Positions 34,867 through 46,284 of a stretch of 64,000 nt of DNA are shown piece by piece. The translations under genes and the position numbers were made by a program. This DNA comes from an uncultured Collinsella sp. Lineage in GTDB: Bacteria > Actinomycetota > Coriobacteriia > Coriobacteriales > Coriobacteriaceae. The notes beneath the pieces are model-generated. The model was given only the letters and a program-made list of their open reading frames with translations. It was not told where the DNA came from and made no database searches. The stretch covers positions 23,884-87,883 of the forward strand of contig UQHK01000009.1 of assembly GCA_900540855.1 (NCBI GenBank), read 5' to 3'. Numbering within the stretch: position 1 is the stretch's first letter; each line of letters opens with the position of its first letter.

Positions 34867-36165
34867 TTGAACATCACCGCTTCTGACGTCAAGGACGCCA
34901 AGCTCACCGCTACGGTCACCATCCCGGCCGCCGACGTCGACGCCGCGATCAAGAAGGCCTACAAGGATACCGCCAAGAAGTACCGCTTCCCGGGCTTCCG
35001 CGCCGGCAAGGCTCCCCGTCCGGTCATCGACTCCGCTCTTGGCGCCGAGGCAACCCTCGCTCAGGCCACCAACGACCTGATCGCCGCCAACGAGCCCTCC
35101 GTCCTCAACGAGCTGGACATCGTCCCCACCAAGAACGGTGACTACAAGGAGCTTGACCTCGCCAAGGATCACGAGGACTACACCTACACCGTCGAGTTCT
35201 CCCTGCGTCCTGCTGCCGAGCTCTCTTCCTTCGACGCCGTCGAGATCGAGATGCCCCCTGCGGAGGTCACCGAGTCCGAGATCAACAACCAGGTCGAGAT
35301 GCTCCTCAACTACCGTGCCACCTTCGAGGACGTCGAGGGTCGCGCCGTCGAGGCCGAGGACTACGTTACCGTCGACCTCAAGGCCGTCGAGAACGCCGAC
35401 AACTTCGCTGCCGAGGGCCGCATGCTCATCGCCGGTAGCGACAGCAACCCCAAGGAGTTCAACGAGGCCCTGATCGGCGCTAACGTTGACGACGTCAAGT
35501 CCGTCACCTGGACCGACGAGGCCGAGGAGGGCGAGGAGGCCGAGACCCACACCGTCGAGGTCACCGTCAAGGGCATCAAGGTCCGCAACACCCCCGAGCT
35601 CACCGACGAGCTCGTCAAGTCCGACTTTGGCTTCGACAGCATCGACGCTATGCGCGACGCCATCAAGATCGAGATCGAGCAGGACAAGGCTTCCCGCCTC
35701 CCGGCCGAGAAGGAGAACCGTTGCGTCTCCGCTCTCGCCGAGCGCCTGCAGCTCGACGAGATGGATGCCGACTACGAGCAGTCCGTCTTTGAGGAGCTTG
35801 GCCAGAACTTCCTGTCCAACCTCGCTGCCCGCGGCATGACGCTGGACACCTGGCTGCCCGCTTCCGGCCTGACCATGGAGCAGTTCATCGGCGACCTGCA
35901 CAAGCAGGCCAACGACGTTGCCCGTGAGTCCCTGGCGCTCGACGCCCTCGCCCGTGAGCTCAAGATTGAGGTCACCGAGGACGACATCAACGCCGAGTTC
36001 GAGAAGGCCGGCGTCAAGGACGTCGAGGCTTCCAAGGCCGAGTTCATCGCCGATGGCCGCATGCCTGCCGTCCGCGAGTCCATCCGTCGCTCCAAGGCCG
36101 TCGACCACCTGGTCGAGAACGCCAAGGTGACCGAGGTCGACGAGACCGTCAAGGACGCCGAGTAA
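34867..36165 (+). CDS. tig: Trigger factor, ribosome-bound chaperone and prolyl isomerase
   Basis: This 432-residue chaperone binds at the ribosome exit tunnel. The ribosome-binding signature reads FPGFRAGKAPRPVI near residues 40-53. A central FKBP-like domain (about 155-240) and a long acidic helical C-terminal domain follow. TTG 34867 is chosen because AGGAGG ends 6 bases upstream; GTG 34864 and ATG 34852 are in-frame alternatives. Order tig-clpP-clpX is the classical one. Confidence 0.92.
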   Translation: MNITASDVKDAKLTATVTIPAADVDAAIKKAYKDTAKKYRFPGFRAGKAPRPVIDSALGAEATLAQATNDLIAANEPSVLNELDIVPTKNGDYKELDLAKDHEDYTYTVEFSLRPAAELSSFDAVEIEMPPAEVTESEINNQVEMLLNYRATFEDVEGRAVEAEDYVTVDLKAVENADNFAAEGRMLIAGSDSNPKEFNEALIGANVDDVKSVTWTDEAEEGEEAETHTVEVTVKGIKVRNTPELTDELVKSDFGFDSIDAMRDAIKIEIEQDKASRLPAEKENRCVSALAERLQLDEMDADYEQSVFEELGQNFLSNLAARGMTLDTWLPASGLTMEQFIGDLHKQANDVARESLALDALARELKIEVTEDDINAEFEKAGVKDVEASKAEFIADGRMPAVRESIRRSKAVDHLVENAKVTEVDETVKDAE

Positions 36166-36241
36166 TTCTCGCCACCTTGCCTACGAGCGCATGCGTGCGC
36201 CCGTGATGGGGTAAAGTTATACACCGGTTATCCGGTTGCTT

Positions 36242-36286
36242 CGTACGGTGCCAGCCAATGCATAGCATGCGGGCACCGTACGTTTA
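36242..36286 (+). terminator. Terminator-like hairpin between tig and clpP
   Basis: Perfect 11-bp stem CGTACGGTGCC/GGCACCGTACG with an inner palindromic loop is followed by only TTTAT, so termination may be partial. Confidence 0.6.
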
Positions 36287-36327
36287 TCTAGAACCACTAT
36301 TGGTCCGTAAGAGAAATGGAGATGCGT

Positions 36328-36948
36328 ATGATCGCTAAGTTCGATTCCGCCCTCGTGCCATACGTTATCGAGCAGACGCCGCGCGGCGAGCGCAGCTACG
36401 ATATCTATTCGCGCCTGCTCAACGACCGCATCATCTTCTTGGGCGAGGAGATCAACTCCGTCAGCGCCAACCTGGTCGTTGCCCAGCTGCTGCATCTTGA
36501 GAGCCAGGATGCCGAGAAGGATATCTCGCTCTATATCAATTCGCCCGGTGGCGAGGTTTACTCTGGCCTGGCGATTCTTGACACGATGAACTTCATCAAG
36601 CCGCAGGTCTCCACCATCTGCGTCGGTATGGCCGCGTCCATGGCCGCCGTGCTGCTTTCGGCCGGCGCTAAGGGCAAGCGCTTCTGCCTGCCGCACTCCA
36701 AAGTCATGATTCACCAGCCCAGCGGCGGTGCCCAGGGCCAGCAGACCGAGATCGAGATCGTGGCCGAGGAGATCAAGAAGACCCGCCGCGAGCTCAACCA
36801 GATCCTGTCCGATGCCTCGGGCCAGCCCATCGAGAAGGTCCAGGCCGATACCGAGCGCGACAATTACCTGACCGCTGCCGAGGCCCTCGACTACGGCCTG
36901 ATCGACCGTATCGTCACCTCGCGCGATCTTGCCGCGAAGGATGCCTAG
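36328..36948 (+). CDS. clpP: ATP-dependent Clp protease proteolytic subunit ClpP
   Basis: This 206-residue serine protease forms the ClpXP chamber. The catalytic serine is in GMAASMAAVL near residue 99 and the histidine in HSKVMIHQPSGG near residue 124. The N-terminus lacks a long propeptide. ATG 36328 is chosen for the GGAG 6 bases upstream; an ATG at 36322 is possible. It is followed by clpX with one base between stop and start. Confidence 0.95.
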   Translation: MIAKFDSALVPYVIEQTPRGERSYDIYSRLLNDRIIFLGEEINSVSANLVVAQLLHLESQDAEKDISLYINSPGGEVYSGLAILDTMNFIKPQVSTICVGMAASMAAVLLSAGAKGKRFCLPHSKVMIHQPSGGAQGQQTEIEIVAEEIKKTRRELNQILSDASGQPIEKVQADTERDNYLTAAEALDYGLIDRIVTSRDLAAKDA

Positions 36949-36949
36949 G

Positions 36950-38356
36950 ATGGCAGGTAACATGCAGGACAACTTTGACGAGAACGGCAACCCCATCCGC
37001 TGTTCCTTTTGCGGAAAAGAGCAGGGCCAGGTTCGTCGCCTCGTAAAGGGCCCGACCAACATCTTTATCTGTGACGAGTGCGTCGCCGCCTGTTCCGAGA
37101 TTCTGGAGGAGTCGCTGGCTTCGGACTTTATGGACGCTGCCCGCAACGGCAAGCTGCCGGGCTTCCTCAACGATCACGGCCAGGCTGCTGGGCAGCCCGC
37201 CGCGGACCCCGAGACCGAGGGTTTTGAGCTCGAGGACGATCGCCAGGTCATCACGCACGTGCCGACGCCGCACGAGATCTATGACGAGCTTTCGGCCTAT
37301 GTTATGGGTCAGGAGGACGCCAAGCGCGCCATGTCGGTGGCCGTGTACAACCACTATCGCCGCGTGATTGAGGGCGGCGCTGCGGTGTCTGCCTTTGATG
37401 ACGACATGGGCTCGCAGTTCGATGACGATATGGACGAGGTAGAGCTCGCCAAGTCCAACATCCTGCTGCTCGGTCCCACCGGTACCGGTAAGACCCTGCT
37501 GGCCCAGACGCTCGCGCGCATTCTTGAGGTGCCGTTTGCTATCGCCGATGCCACCGCGCTCACCGAGGCCGGCTATGTGGGCGAGGACGTGGAGAACATC
37601 CTACTTAAGCTCATCAATGCTGCCGATGGCGACATTGAGCGCGCTCAGGTGGGCATTATCTACGTTGACGAGATCGACAAGATCGCCCGCAAGGCCGAGA
37701 ACCTCTCCATTACCCGTGATGTCTCGGGCGAGGGCGTTCAGCAGGCGCTGCTTAAGATTCTTGAGGGCACGGTGGCCAGCGTTCCGCCCACCGGCGGCCG
37801 CAAGCATCCCCAACAGGAGCTGCTTCAGATCGACACGACTAACATCCTGTTCATCTGCGGCGGTGCTTTTGTGGGTTTGGATAAGATTATCGCCGACCGC
37901 GTTGGCAACAAGGGCGTAGGCTTTAACTCCGAGATCGCCGGCCCCACCTCGGTCGACGAGAACGACCTGCTGCGCCAGGTGCTCCCGCAGGACCTCAACG
38001 CCTTTGGCATGATCCCCGAGTTCGTGGGCCGTACGCCCGTCGTCACCCAGACGCAGGCGCTCGACGAGGACGACTTGGTGTCGATCCTGACCGAGCCCAA
38101 GAACGCCGTGGTGCGTCAATACCGCAAGATGTTCCAGCTCGAGGACGTTGAGCTGGAGTTTGAGGACGAAGCTCTGCACGAGATCGCCCGTATGGCGCTC
38201 GCCCGCAAGACCGGCGCCCGCGGCCTGCGCTCCATCTGCGAGGACGTGCTGCAGCAGACGATGTTCGACCTGCCCAGCGAGGAGGGCGTTACCAAGGTCG
38301 TCGTGACCGAAGCCTCCGTAAAGGGCGAAGAACAGCCCCAGCGCATCTACGGGTAA
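36950..38356 (+). CDS. clpX: Clp protease ATP-binding subunit ClpX
   Basis: This is a 468-residue AAA+ unfoldase. The N-terminal C4 zinc finger (CSFCGKEQ ... CDECVAAC) binds adaptors. Walker A is GPTGTGKT, Walker B IIYVDEIDK, and the tail has the GARGLRSI sensor region. An acidic insert rich in Asp and Glu (FDDDMGSQFDDDMDEVE) precedes Walker A, slightly longer than in model species. ATG 36950 follows the clpP stop by one base. Confidence 0.95.
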   Translation: MAGNMQDNFDENGNPIRCSFCGKEQGQVRRLVKGPTNIFICDECVAACSEILEESLASDFMDAARNGKLPGFLNDHGQAAGQPAADPETEGFELEDDRQVITHVPTPHEIYDELSAYVMGQEDAKRAMSVAVYNHYRRVIEGGAAVSAFDDDMGSQFDDDMDEVELAKSNILLLGPTGTGKTLLAQTLARILEVPFAIADATALTEAGYVGEDVENILLKLINAADGDIERAQVGIIYVDEIDKIARKAENLSITRDVSGEGVQQALLKILEGTVASVPPTGGRKHPQQELLQIDTTNILFICGGAFVGLDKIIADRVGNKGVGFNSEIAGPTSVDENDLLRQVLPQDLNAFGMIPEFVGRTPVVTQTQALDEDDLVSILTEPKNAVVRQYRKMFQLEDVELEFEDEALHEIARMALARKTGARGLRSICEDVLQQTMFDLPSEEGVTKVVVTEASVKGEEQPQRIYG

Positions 38357-38380
38357 ACCAGCTAAAAACGTGTTTGCAAA

Positions 38381-38415
38381 TAGCCTCCGACCACCCGCGG
38401 TCGGAGGCTATTTTA
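38381..38415 (+). terminator. Terminator of the clpP-clpX operon
   Basis: Perfect 12-bp stem TAGCCTCCGACC/GGTCGGAGGCTA is followed by TTTTAT. Confidence 0.92.
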
Positions 38416-38506
38416 TATATACGCAATAACCCCAACTACCTGTGTTATTCTGTGTGTTTGTTTAAGCCTCAGCGAAGTCATTCAGACTGAAGTAATCGAT
38501 ACCTAA

Positions 38507-38622
38507 GGGGAGGAATGCAGGCCCGATTTTCGTAGATTCCGCACGAGCCGAAGACCACTTAATGTGGTCTTCGAGCGAGCCCAGGACCTGACCGAGCGAA
38601 AATCGGGCCTGCATTCCTCCCC
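38507..38622. repeat. Nested palindrome element upstream of valS
   Basis: A perfect 26-bp inverted repeat (38507-38532 and 38597-38622) surrounds a 64-base core. Inside is a second hairpin, GAAGACCAC/GTGGTCTTC at 38550-38572. The core is homologous, in reverse orientation, to the core at 41375-41442 behind valS, but the outer arms differ. It ends about 20 bases before the valS start, so it would be part of the leader. Confidence 0.85.
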
Positions 38623-38642
38623 GATGGGCAAGGGAGAGATAT

Positions 38643-41339
<2,697 letters not shown>

Positions 41340-41354
41340 GCGTTACTGGGGGAC

Positions 41355-41462
41355 GCGGTTTGGGGCATTGCTCGCTACTGCGGACAGTCCTGCTCGCACG
41401 AAGGCCACATTAAGTGGCCTTCGGCTCGTGCGGAACTTGTATCGAGCAAAGCCCCAAACCGC
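41355..41462. repeat. Nested palindrome element downstream of valS
   Basis: Outer arms 41355-41374 and 41443-41462 match at 19 of 20 positions. The core holds the hairpin GAAGGCCAC/GTGGCCTTC (41400-41422). The core is a relative of the one upstream of valS, inverted with respect to it. There is no coding frame and no T-run. Confidence 0.85.
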
Positions 41463-41614
41463 TCCCATGGCGGCTACGGGGTCGTCCGTTGCCTGTCAGA
41501 GCCACTTGGTCGTGGCCTTGATCTCGCTGCAAAGCGGTGTTTGGCTGATATTTTGAATGGGAGGGGCTCGTTGTTTATTACGGGCCTCTTTTTATGTTGA
41601 GGGGACTTTGGGTT

Positions 41615-42958
41615 ATGGCTAAGCGTTCTGGGTCGTATTCTGTGCCGTTCTCGTTTGAGTTGCTTTCGTTTGATGAGGCTGTTGGGCTGGCTGCTGATAC
41701 GGGGCGGATTTCTGGGGATGCTGGTCCTCTGCTCGAGACGGTTGTCGATATGCTTGATGAGCTGGGACGTCCGGATGAGTATTTTGATTGCATTCAGGTT
41801 GCCGGTACCAATGGCAAGACTTCGACTACGCGTTTTTCGGCTGCTATCCTTCGAGGCGAGGGGCTCAGGACCGCGCTGTATACGTCGCCGCAGCTGGTGC
41901 GCTATCCCGAGCGTATGGAGGCTGATGGGCGCGTTGTGAGCGACGAGGCGTTTGCCCGTGGTGTTTCTGCCGCTGTTGAGGCGGGACATCGCGTGAATGC
42001 CCGTCGTGTGGCGGCGGGGGAGCGTGCCTATACCATCACGCCGTTTGACCTGCTGACGGCCGCTGCGCTTGTGGTGTTTGCCGAGGCCGCGGTGGATGTT
42101 GCCGTGCTCGAGGTTGGCATGGGCGGACGCTGGGATGCTACGAGCGCGACCGATCCCGTCGCCGTTGCCATTACCGGCATCGGGCTCGACCACACACGAA
42201 TTTTGGGCGATACGCTCGAGGCTATTGCGGGGGAGAAGGCTGCGGTTATTAAGCCTGGGCGCCTGGTTGTTTTGGGCGAGGGCACGCATGAGGTGAGTGT
42301 TCAGCGCGTGATGGATGCGCGTTGTTGCGAGTGCGGCATTGTGCCGCTGGTGGTGAACCATGCCACGACCAAGGTGCCGGAGCACGTGGGCGATACGGTG
42401 GAGTTTAGCTGCACCACGCCGCGTGCGATCTACACGTCGAGCATGGTCAAGCCGGCGTATCAGCCGCAAAATGCCGCGTGCGCGATTATGCTGTGCGAGG
42501 GCTATCTGGGCCGCGAGCTCGACCATGATGCGCTCGATGCTTCGCTTATGGGCTGCCCCACGCCGGGTCGCTTTGATGTGCTGGGAACCGATCCGCTCAA
42601 GCTGATCGACGCCTGCCATAACCCTCAGAGCTGCGAGAACTTTGTGAGCGCGCTGGACGAGATCGATCCGTGCGTGGAGAACCGCCCCACGCTGCTGTGC
42701 GCCGCGCTGGCCGACAAGGACGTGGCGGGCATCGTCGACGTACTGATCCCGGCCTTCCCCCGCGTGGTCGTGACCCAGACCGATTCCGATCGCGCCCTGC
42801 CGGCAGAGGAGCTCGCCGCCCTGGTGGGTGCCGATAAGCTCGCGGGCGTATACCCGAGCGTGTCCGAGGCCCTCGCTGCCTTCGATGCCGCGGGCGAGCC
42901 CTTCGTTGCCGCCGGTACCATCACCCTAGCCGGCGAAGTAGCCGGCCTACTGCGTTAA
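41615..42958 (+). CDS. folC: Folylpolyglutamate/dihydrofolate synthase
   Basis: This 447-residue Mur-ligase-family enzyme adds glutamate to folates. The P-loop is AGTNGKTSTTRF near residues 67-78, followed by LYTSPQLVRYPERM. ITGIGLDHTRILGDT and EKAAVIKPGR are further family blocks. Codon use in the first 300 bases is more relaxed than in neighbours. ATG 41615 is preferred (GAGGGG upstream); an ATG at 41594 is in frame. Confidence 0.92.
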   Translation: MAKRSGSYSVPFSFELLSFDEAVGLAADTGRISGDAGPLLETVVDMLDELGRPDEYFDCIQVAGTNGKTSTTRFSAAILRGEGLRTALYTSPQLVRYPERMEADGRVVSDEAFARGVSAAVEAGHRVNARRVAAGERAYTITPFDLLTAAALVVFAEAAVDVAVLEVGMGGRWDATSATDPVAVAITGIGLDHTRILGDTLEAIAGEKAAVIKPGRLVVLGEGTHEVSVQRVMDARCCECGIVPLVVNHATTKVPEHVGDTVEFSCTTPRAIYTSSMVKPAYQPQNAACAIMLCEGYLGRELDHDALDASLMGCPTPGRFDVLGTDPLKLIDACHNPQSCENFVSALDEIDPCVENRPTLLCAALADKDVAGIVDVLIPAFPRVVVTQTDSDRALPAEELAALVGADKLAGVYPSVSEALAAFDAAGEPFVAAGTITLAGEVAGLLR

Positions 42959-42975
42959 CCCTTCCCCTTAGCAGT

Positions 42976-43038
42976 TGCGGTGAAATACGGACTGTTTTAC
43001 AAGCCAGAAGCCTCAAACAGTCCGTATATCACCGCAAC
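42976..43038. repeat. Intergenic palindrome related to the half copy at 5314
   Basis: The arm starting GTTGCGGTGAAATACGGACT is answered by a near-perfect inverse ending CACCGCAAC, around a loop of about 15 bases. One arm is nearly identical to 5319-5342. Confidence 0.75.
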
Positions 43039-43104
43039 TCAAAAGCAGTCAATTTGGGACGGGGCTTTTTTGGCCGTCCTGTGCCCCCGAGTTGACTCGC
43101 TCGC

Positions 43105-43260
43105 CACGAAATGGGCCCATCTACTACGTTTGGCCGGTAACCCTTGACCATACCGAGAATTGTGAAATCAAAACCGCAGGTAAAGGGGTTGCCATTTTTT
43201 AAAAAAGACCCGCATGGTCGACCCATGCGGGTTAAACGTAGTAGATGGCCCGTTTTCGTG
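43105..43260. repeat. Long palindromic element between folC and the M24 peptidase gene
   Basis: Imperfect 27-base arms (43105-43131 and 43234-43260, sharing ATCTACTACGTTT and its inverse) flank about 100 bases. The inside contains a hairpin at 43208-43232 (ACCCGCATG/CATGCGGGT) and an A/T-rich stretch, but no reading frame. Confidence 0.8.
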
Positions 43261-43274
43261 GCGCAGCTAATCGG

Positions 43275-43297
43275 AAGGGACAATGGGACTGTCCCTT
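43275..43297. repeat. Short GGGACA/TGTCCC hairpin
   Basis: AAGGGACA and TGTCCCTT form a perfect hairpin just beyond the stop of the minus-strand peptidase gene. Related GGGACA strings occur at 29090, 44450 and 51898. It could act as a terminator for either strand only weakly, as no T-run follows. Confidence 0.5.
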
Positions 43298-43308
43298 TGG
43301 CACATTGC

Positions 43309-44397
43309 CTAGTCTAAGCGGACCGGATCGTGGGGGTAGGCGTTGAGAATCTCGACGCCGTTCTCGGTCACCAGGGCCAGGTCCTCGATGCGGACGCCGG
43401 TGCGGCCGGGGAGGTAAATGCCCGGCTCGATTGAGAACGTCATGCCCGGCTCTACGACCTGCTCGTTGGCGAGCGAGACATCGCCCGGCTCGTGGTCTTG
43501 CAGACCGATTGAGTGACCCAGGCGGTGCGTAAAGTACTGCCCATAGCCTGCATCCTCAATCACGTCGCGTGCGGCACGGTCCAGGTCGCACATGCGCACG
43601 CCCGGCGCGATGAGCGCCTCGGCGGCCTCGTTGGCGCGGCGCACGATGTCGTAGATGCGTGCCGTCTCCTCGTCCGGCTCGCCCCAAAAGAACGTGCGCG
43701 TCATGTCCGAGCAGTAGTTGCAGCGGCGTCCGCCAATGTCGAACAGCACCACGTCGCCGCGCTTGAGTACGGTGTCGTCGGGCTCGTGGTGCGGGTCGCC
43801 GGCGTTGGCGCCAAAGCTCACGATGGGCAGAAAGCTGAAGCCCTCGCAGCCGTGCTTGCGATACAAGCCGGGCATCTGTTCGGCAATCTCGCGCTCCGTC
43901 ACGCCTTCGTGGACGAGCTTGATGGCGTCGACCATCACGGCGTCGTTGGCGGCCGAGGACATGCGCATGAGCTCCTGCTCGGCGGCATCCTTGTGGGTGC
44001 GTGAAGCGGTGACGGCAAAATCGCCTAGGAAAAACTCGCTGGCGGCGTGGCGCTCCATGAGCGGCATCAAAAAGCCGGAGCGCATGACGGTGTCGATGCC
44101 GAGCGGTTTGGTCGGATCGACCTCGCGAGTGATGGCGTCGGTCACGATATCGGTATCGGTGTGGTAGGCAACGCGGGCATTGTCATACTCTGGCAGCTGG
44201 TGCAGGGCGTTGACTAGGATCACCGGCTCGGCACCGCGCGCGAGCAGCACGCCGCAAAAACGCTCGAACATATCGGCATAAAAGCCGGTTAGGTAATAGA
44301 TCGACCACGGGTCGTTTACGAGCAGCTGTGCGCCGGGGTGCTGAGCCTCGAGCGCATCGAGCACGCGCGCCACGCGCTGGTCATCGACATGTGCCAT
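43309..44397 (-). CDS. M24 family metallopeptidase (Xaa-Pro aminopeptidase-like)
   Basis: This 362-residue cytoplasmic peptidase has the creatinase/pita-bread fold. The metal ligands are visible: two aspartates in VVLFDIGGRRCNYCSDMTR, the histidine in HRLGHSIGLQDHEPGD, and glutamates in FSIEPGIYLPGRTGVRIED. It removes N-terminal residues, often before proline. GAAAGGATG precedes the start at 44397. It is a single gene on the minus strand. Confidence 0.9.
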   Translation of the reverse strand: MAHVDDQRVARVLDALEAQHPGAQLLVNDPWSIYYLTGFYADMFERFCGVLLARGAEPVILVNALHQLPEYDNARVAYHTDTDIVTDAITREVDPTKPLGIDTVMRSGFLMPLMERHAASEFFLGDFAVTASRTHKDAAEQELMRMSSAANDAVMVDAIKLVHEGVTEREIAEQMPGLYRKHGCEGFSFLPIVSFGANAGDPHHEPDDTVLKRGDVVLFDIGGRRCNYCSDMTRTFFWGEPDEETARIYDIVRRANEAAEALIAPGVRMCDLDRAARDVIEDAGYGQYFTHRLGHSIGLQDHEPGDVSLANEQVVEPGMTFSIEPGIYLPGRTGVRIEDLALVTENGVEILNAYPHDPVRLD

Positions 44398-44525
44398 GAA
44401 ACATCCTTTCGCTAGGCTGCCACCATGGTATCCCAAGCCCGGCACATAGGGACGTTCCTTTTATGCCGGCACTTCGGGACACTCCTTGCAAAAGCAGCTA
44501 AAAGAGCCCGTCTCAAATTTGCTTC

Positions 44526-44924
44526 TTAGGCTGGGTCGATGTCCATACTGGCGACTAGGTCAATGTTGGTGTCGAGAAGATCTTCCAGCACGACGTCGCC
44601 CATGCGGATGGGGGCGTTGACGACTAGACCTCGGATGAGGTCCATGGCTTGGGCGTGGAGTGCCAGCGGGATGGCTTCGGCCGTGCGCACGGGCAGCAGC
44701 GCCTCATCGCCGCCGGATACCGCCACGGTGGTGGTGAGCACGCGCATGGGGCAGGTGAGTTCCTGATGCGCGAATTTATCACCGCGTGGGCAGCTGTTGC
44801 CGGTCACGGAGCGCACCTCTGCCACGGCGCCGTTGGCATCGCGCTCCACCTCTACGGTCAGGAGGCACTCGGATGGGCAGGTGGTGCAGTTGAACTGCAG
44901 CGTTTCGATCACGTTATCGCTCAT
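44526..44924 (-). CDS. DUF1667 protein, third gene of a glycerol-3-phosphate dehydrogenase operon
   Basis: This 132-residue protein has four conserved cysteines (CTTCPSECLL near residues 15-24 and SCPRGDKFAHQELTCPMR near 44-61) typical of DUF1667. The family regularly follows a GlpA-like and an FAD-dependent oxidoreductase gene, as here, and may bind a metal centre as a small electron-transfer subunit. It starts 3 bases beyond the upstream gene's stop codon. Confidence 0.85.
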   Translation of the reverse strand: MSDNVIETLQFNCTTCPSECLLTVEVERDANGAVAEVRSVTGNSCPRGDKFAHQELTCPMRVLTTTVAVSGGDEALLPVRTAEAIPLALHAQAMDLIRGLVVNAPIRMGDVVLEDLLDTNIDLVASMDIDPA

Positions 44925-44927
44925 AGT

Positions 44928-46283
44928 TTATGCCTCCTCGATGGGGTCGACGGATAGGACAATCTCGCTGGCACCCAGGTCGAACGTCTGCTTGATGACC
45001 TTTGCCGGCAGCGGGAAGCTTTCCATGACGCTCGGTTTAAACGGGCGGACTTTGCCCGCAAACAGTTCTTCGCCGTTGGCTAAGATGCGCACGCGGGCGG
45101 CATCGACCGGCCGGCGCACGCGGAAGTTCAGCTTGGTGAGCGCCACAGCCGTAATGCGTCCCGGCAGTGCGTATCCCGCAATGCCGGCAGGGGAGACGGT
45201 GAGCTCGCAACCCGGGCCCGCAGCGCTCGCCCCGGCGTCGCCGCCCAATGCCCATGCCGCTGCAGCTGCGCCAGCCCTCTCGGACTCACACGTCACGTTG
45301 TCGGCCAGGTCGTGCACGTGCAACACGTTTCCACAGGCAAAGATGCCCGGCACGCCTGTCTGGAGGCTCTGGTCAACTACGGCACCGCGCGTGCGCGGGT
45401 CAAGCTCTACGCCTACGGCAACCGAAAGCTCGTTCTCGGGAATTAAGCCCACCGAAAGCAGCAGTGTGTCACACGGAACAACGCGCTCGGTCCCCGGAAT
45501 GGGCGCCAAGTGCTCATCGACCTGGCTCACCTCGACAGCTTCCACACGGTCGTGCCCGATCACGCGCGTTACCGTGGTGGACAGATGTAGCGGAACGCCA
45601 AAGTCGTCCAGGCAGTTCTTGACGTTGCGGCGCAGACCGTTGGCGTACGGCATGAGCTCGTACACGCCCTCGACCGAAATCCCCTCGAGCGTGCAGCGAC
45701 GTGCCATGATCAGCCCGATATCGCCCGAACCCAAAATGACGGCGCGCGAGCCGGGTTTGAGGTTCTCGATATTGATGTATCGCTGCGCCAGGCCTGCCGT
45801 AAACACACCGGCGGGACGGCTGCCGGGGATCTTGATCTCGCTGCGGGTGCGCTCGCGGCACCCCATGGCAAGGACGACCGCCCGTCCGGTGAGCTGCAGC
45901 ATGCCGGCGGGGCTCATGAGCGTGACGGTATGGACCGCGGTGTCTTCCGCAGGCCCGCCTGAATCAATCCCAAGCACCATGCTGTTTAGGAACAGCGCAA
46001 TGTCGGTTGCGTGCACCTTGTCGATAAAGCGCTGCGCGTACTCGGGACCGGTGAGCTCCTGTTTAAAGTGCGACAGGCCAAAGCCGGGGTGGATGCACTG
46101 GCGGAGGATTCCACCCAGGTGCTGCTCGCGCTCCACGATGGCCACGCGCGCTCCGGCCTTATGCGCGGCCAGCGCGGCAGCCATGCCGGCAGGTCCGCCG
46201 CCGATAACGACCACGTCGAAGGCTCGCGTTTGTACGGCTTCCACGACGCCGCAATCAATCGCGTTCGATTTGAATTCCGCCAT
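44928..46283 (-). CDS. FAD/NAD-dependent oxidoreductase of the G3P dehydrogenase operon
   Basis: This 451-residue flavoprotein is of the pyridine nucleotide-disulfide oxidoreductase type. The FAD site is VVIGGGPAGMAAALAAHKAG near residues 25-44 and an NAD-binding GSGDIGLIMARR lies near residues 170-181. It would take electrons from the GlpA-like partner and pass them to NAD(P) or a carrier. It replaces the GlpB of enterobacteria in position. One base separates it from the upstream stop. Confidence 0.87.
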   Translation of the reverse strand: MAEFKSNAIDCGVVEAVQTRAFDVVVIGGGPAGMAAALAAHKAGARVAIVEREQHLGGILRQCIHPGFGLSHFKQELTGPEYAQRFIDKVHATDIALFLNSMVLGIDSGGPAEDTAVHTVTLMSPAGMLQLTGRAVVLAMGCRERTRSEIKIPGSRPAGVFTAGLAQRYINIENLKPGSRAVILGSGDIGLIMARRCTLEGISVEGVYELMPYANGLRRNVKNCLDDFGVPLHLSTTVTRVIGHDRVEAVEVSQVDEHLAPIPGTERVVPCDTLLLSVGLIPENELSVAVGVELDPRTRGAVVDQSLQTGVPGIFACGNVLHVHDLADNVTCESERAGAAAAAWALGGDAGASAAGPGCELTVSPAGIAGYALPGRITAVALTKLNFRVRRPVDAARVRILANGEELFAGKVRPFKPSVMESFPLPAKVIKQTFDLGASEIVLSVDPIEEA

Positions 46284-46284
46284 C

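Noticed and set aside
38416..38642. T-box riboswitch upstream of valS
   Set aside because: The leader holds a perfect 26-bp palindrome with a nested hairpin, but I see no T-box consensus, specifier loop or terminator/antiterminator pair.
43275..43297. Rho-independent terminator for the M24 peptidase gene
   Set aside because: The stem is good but no T-run follows it on the minus strand, so it is listed only as a repeat.
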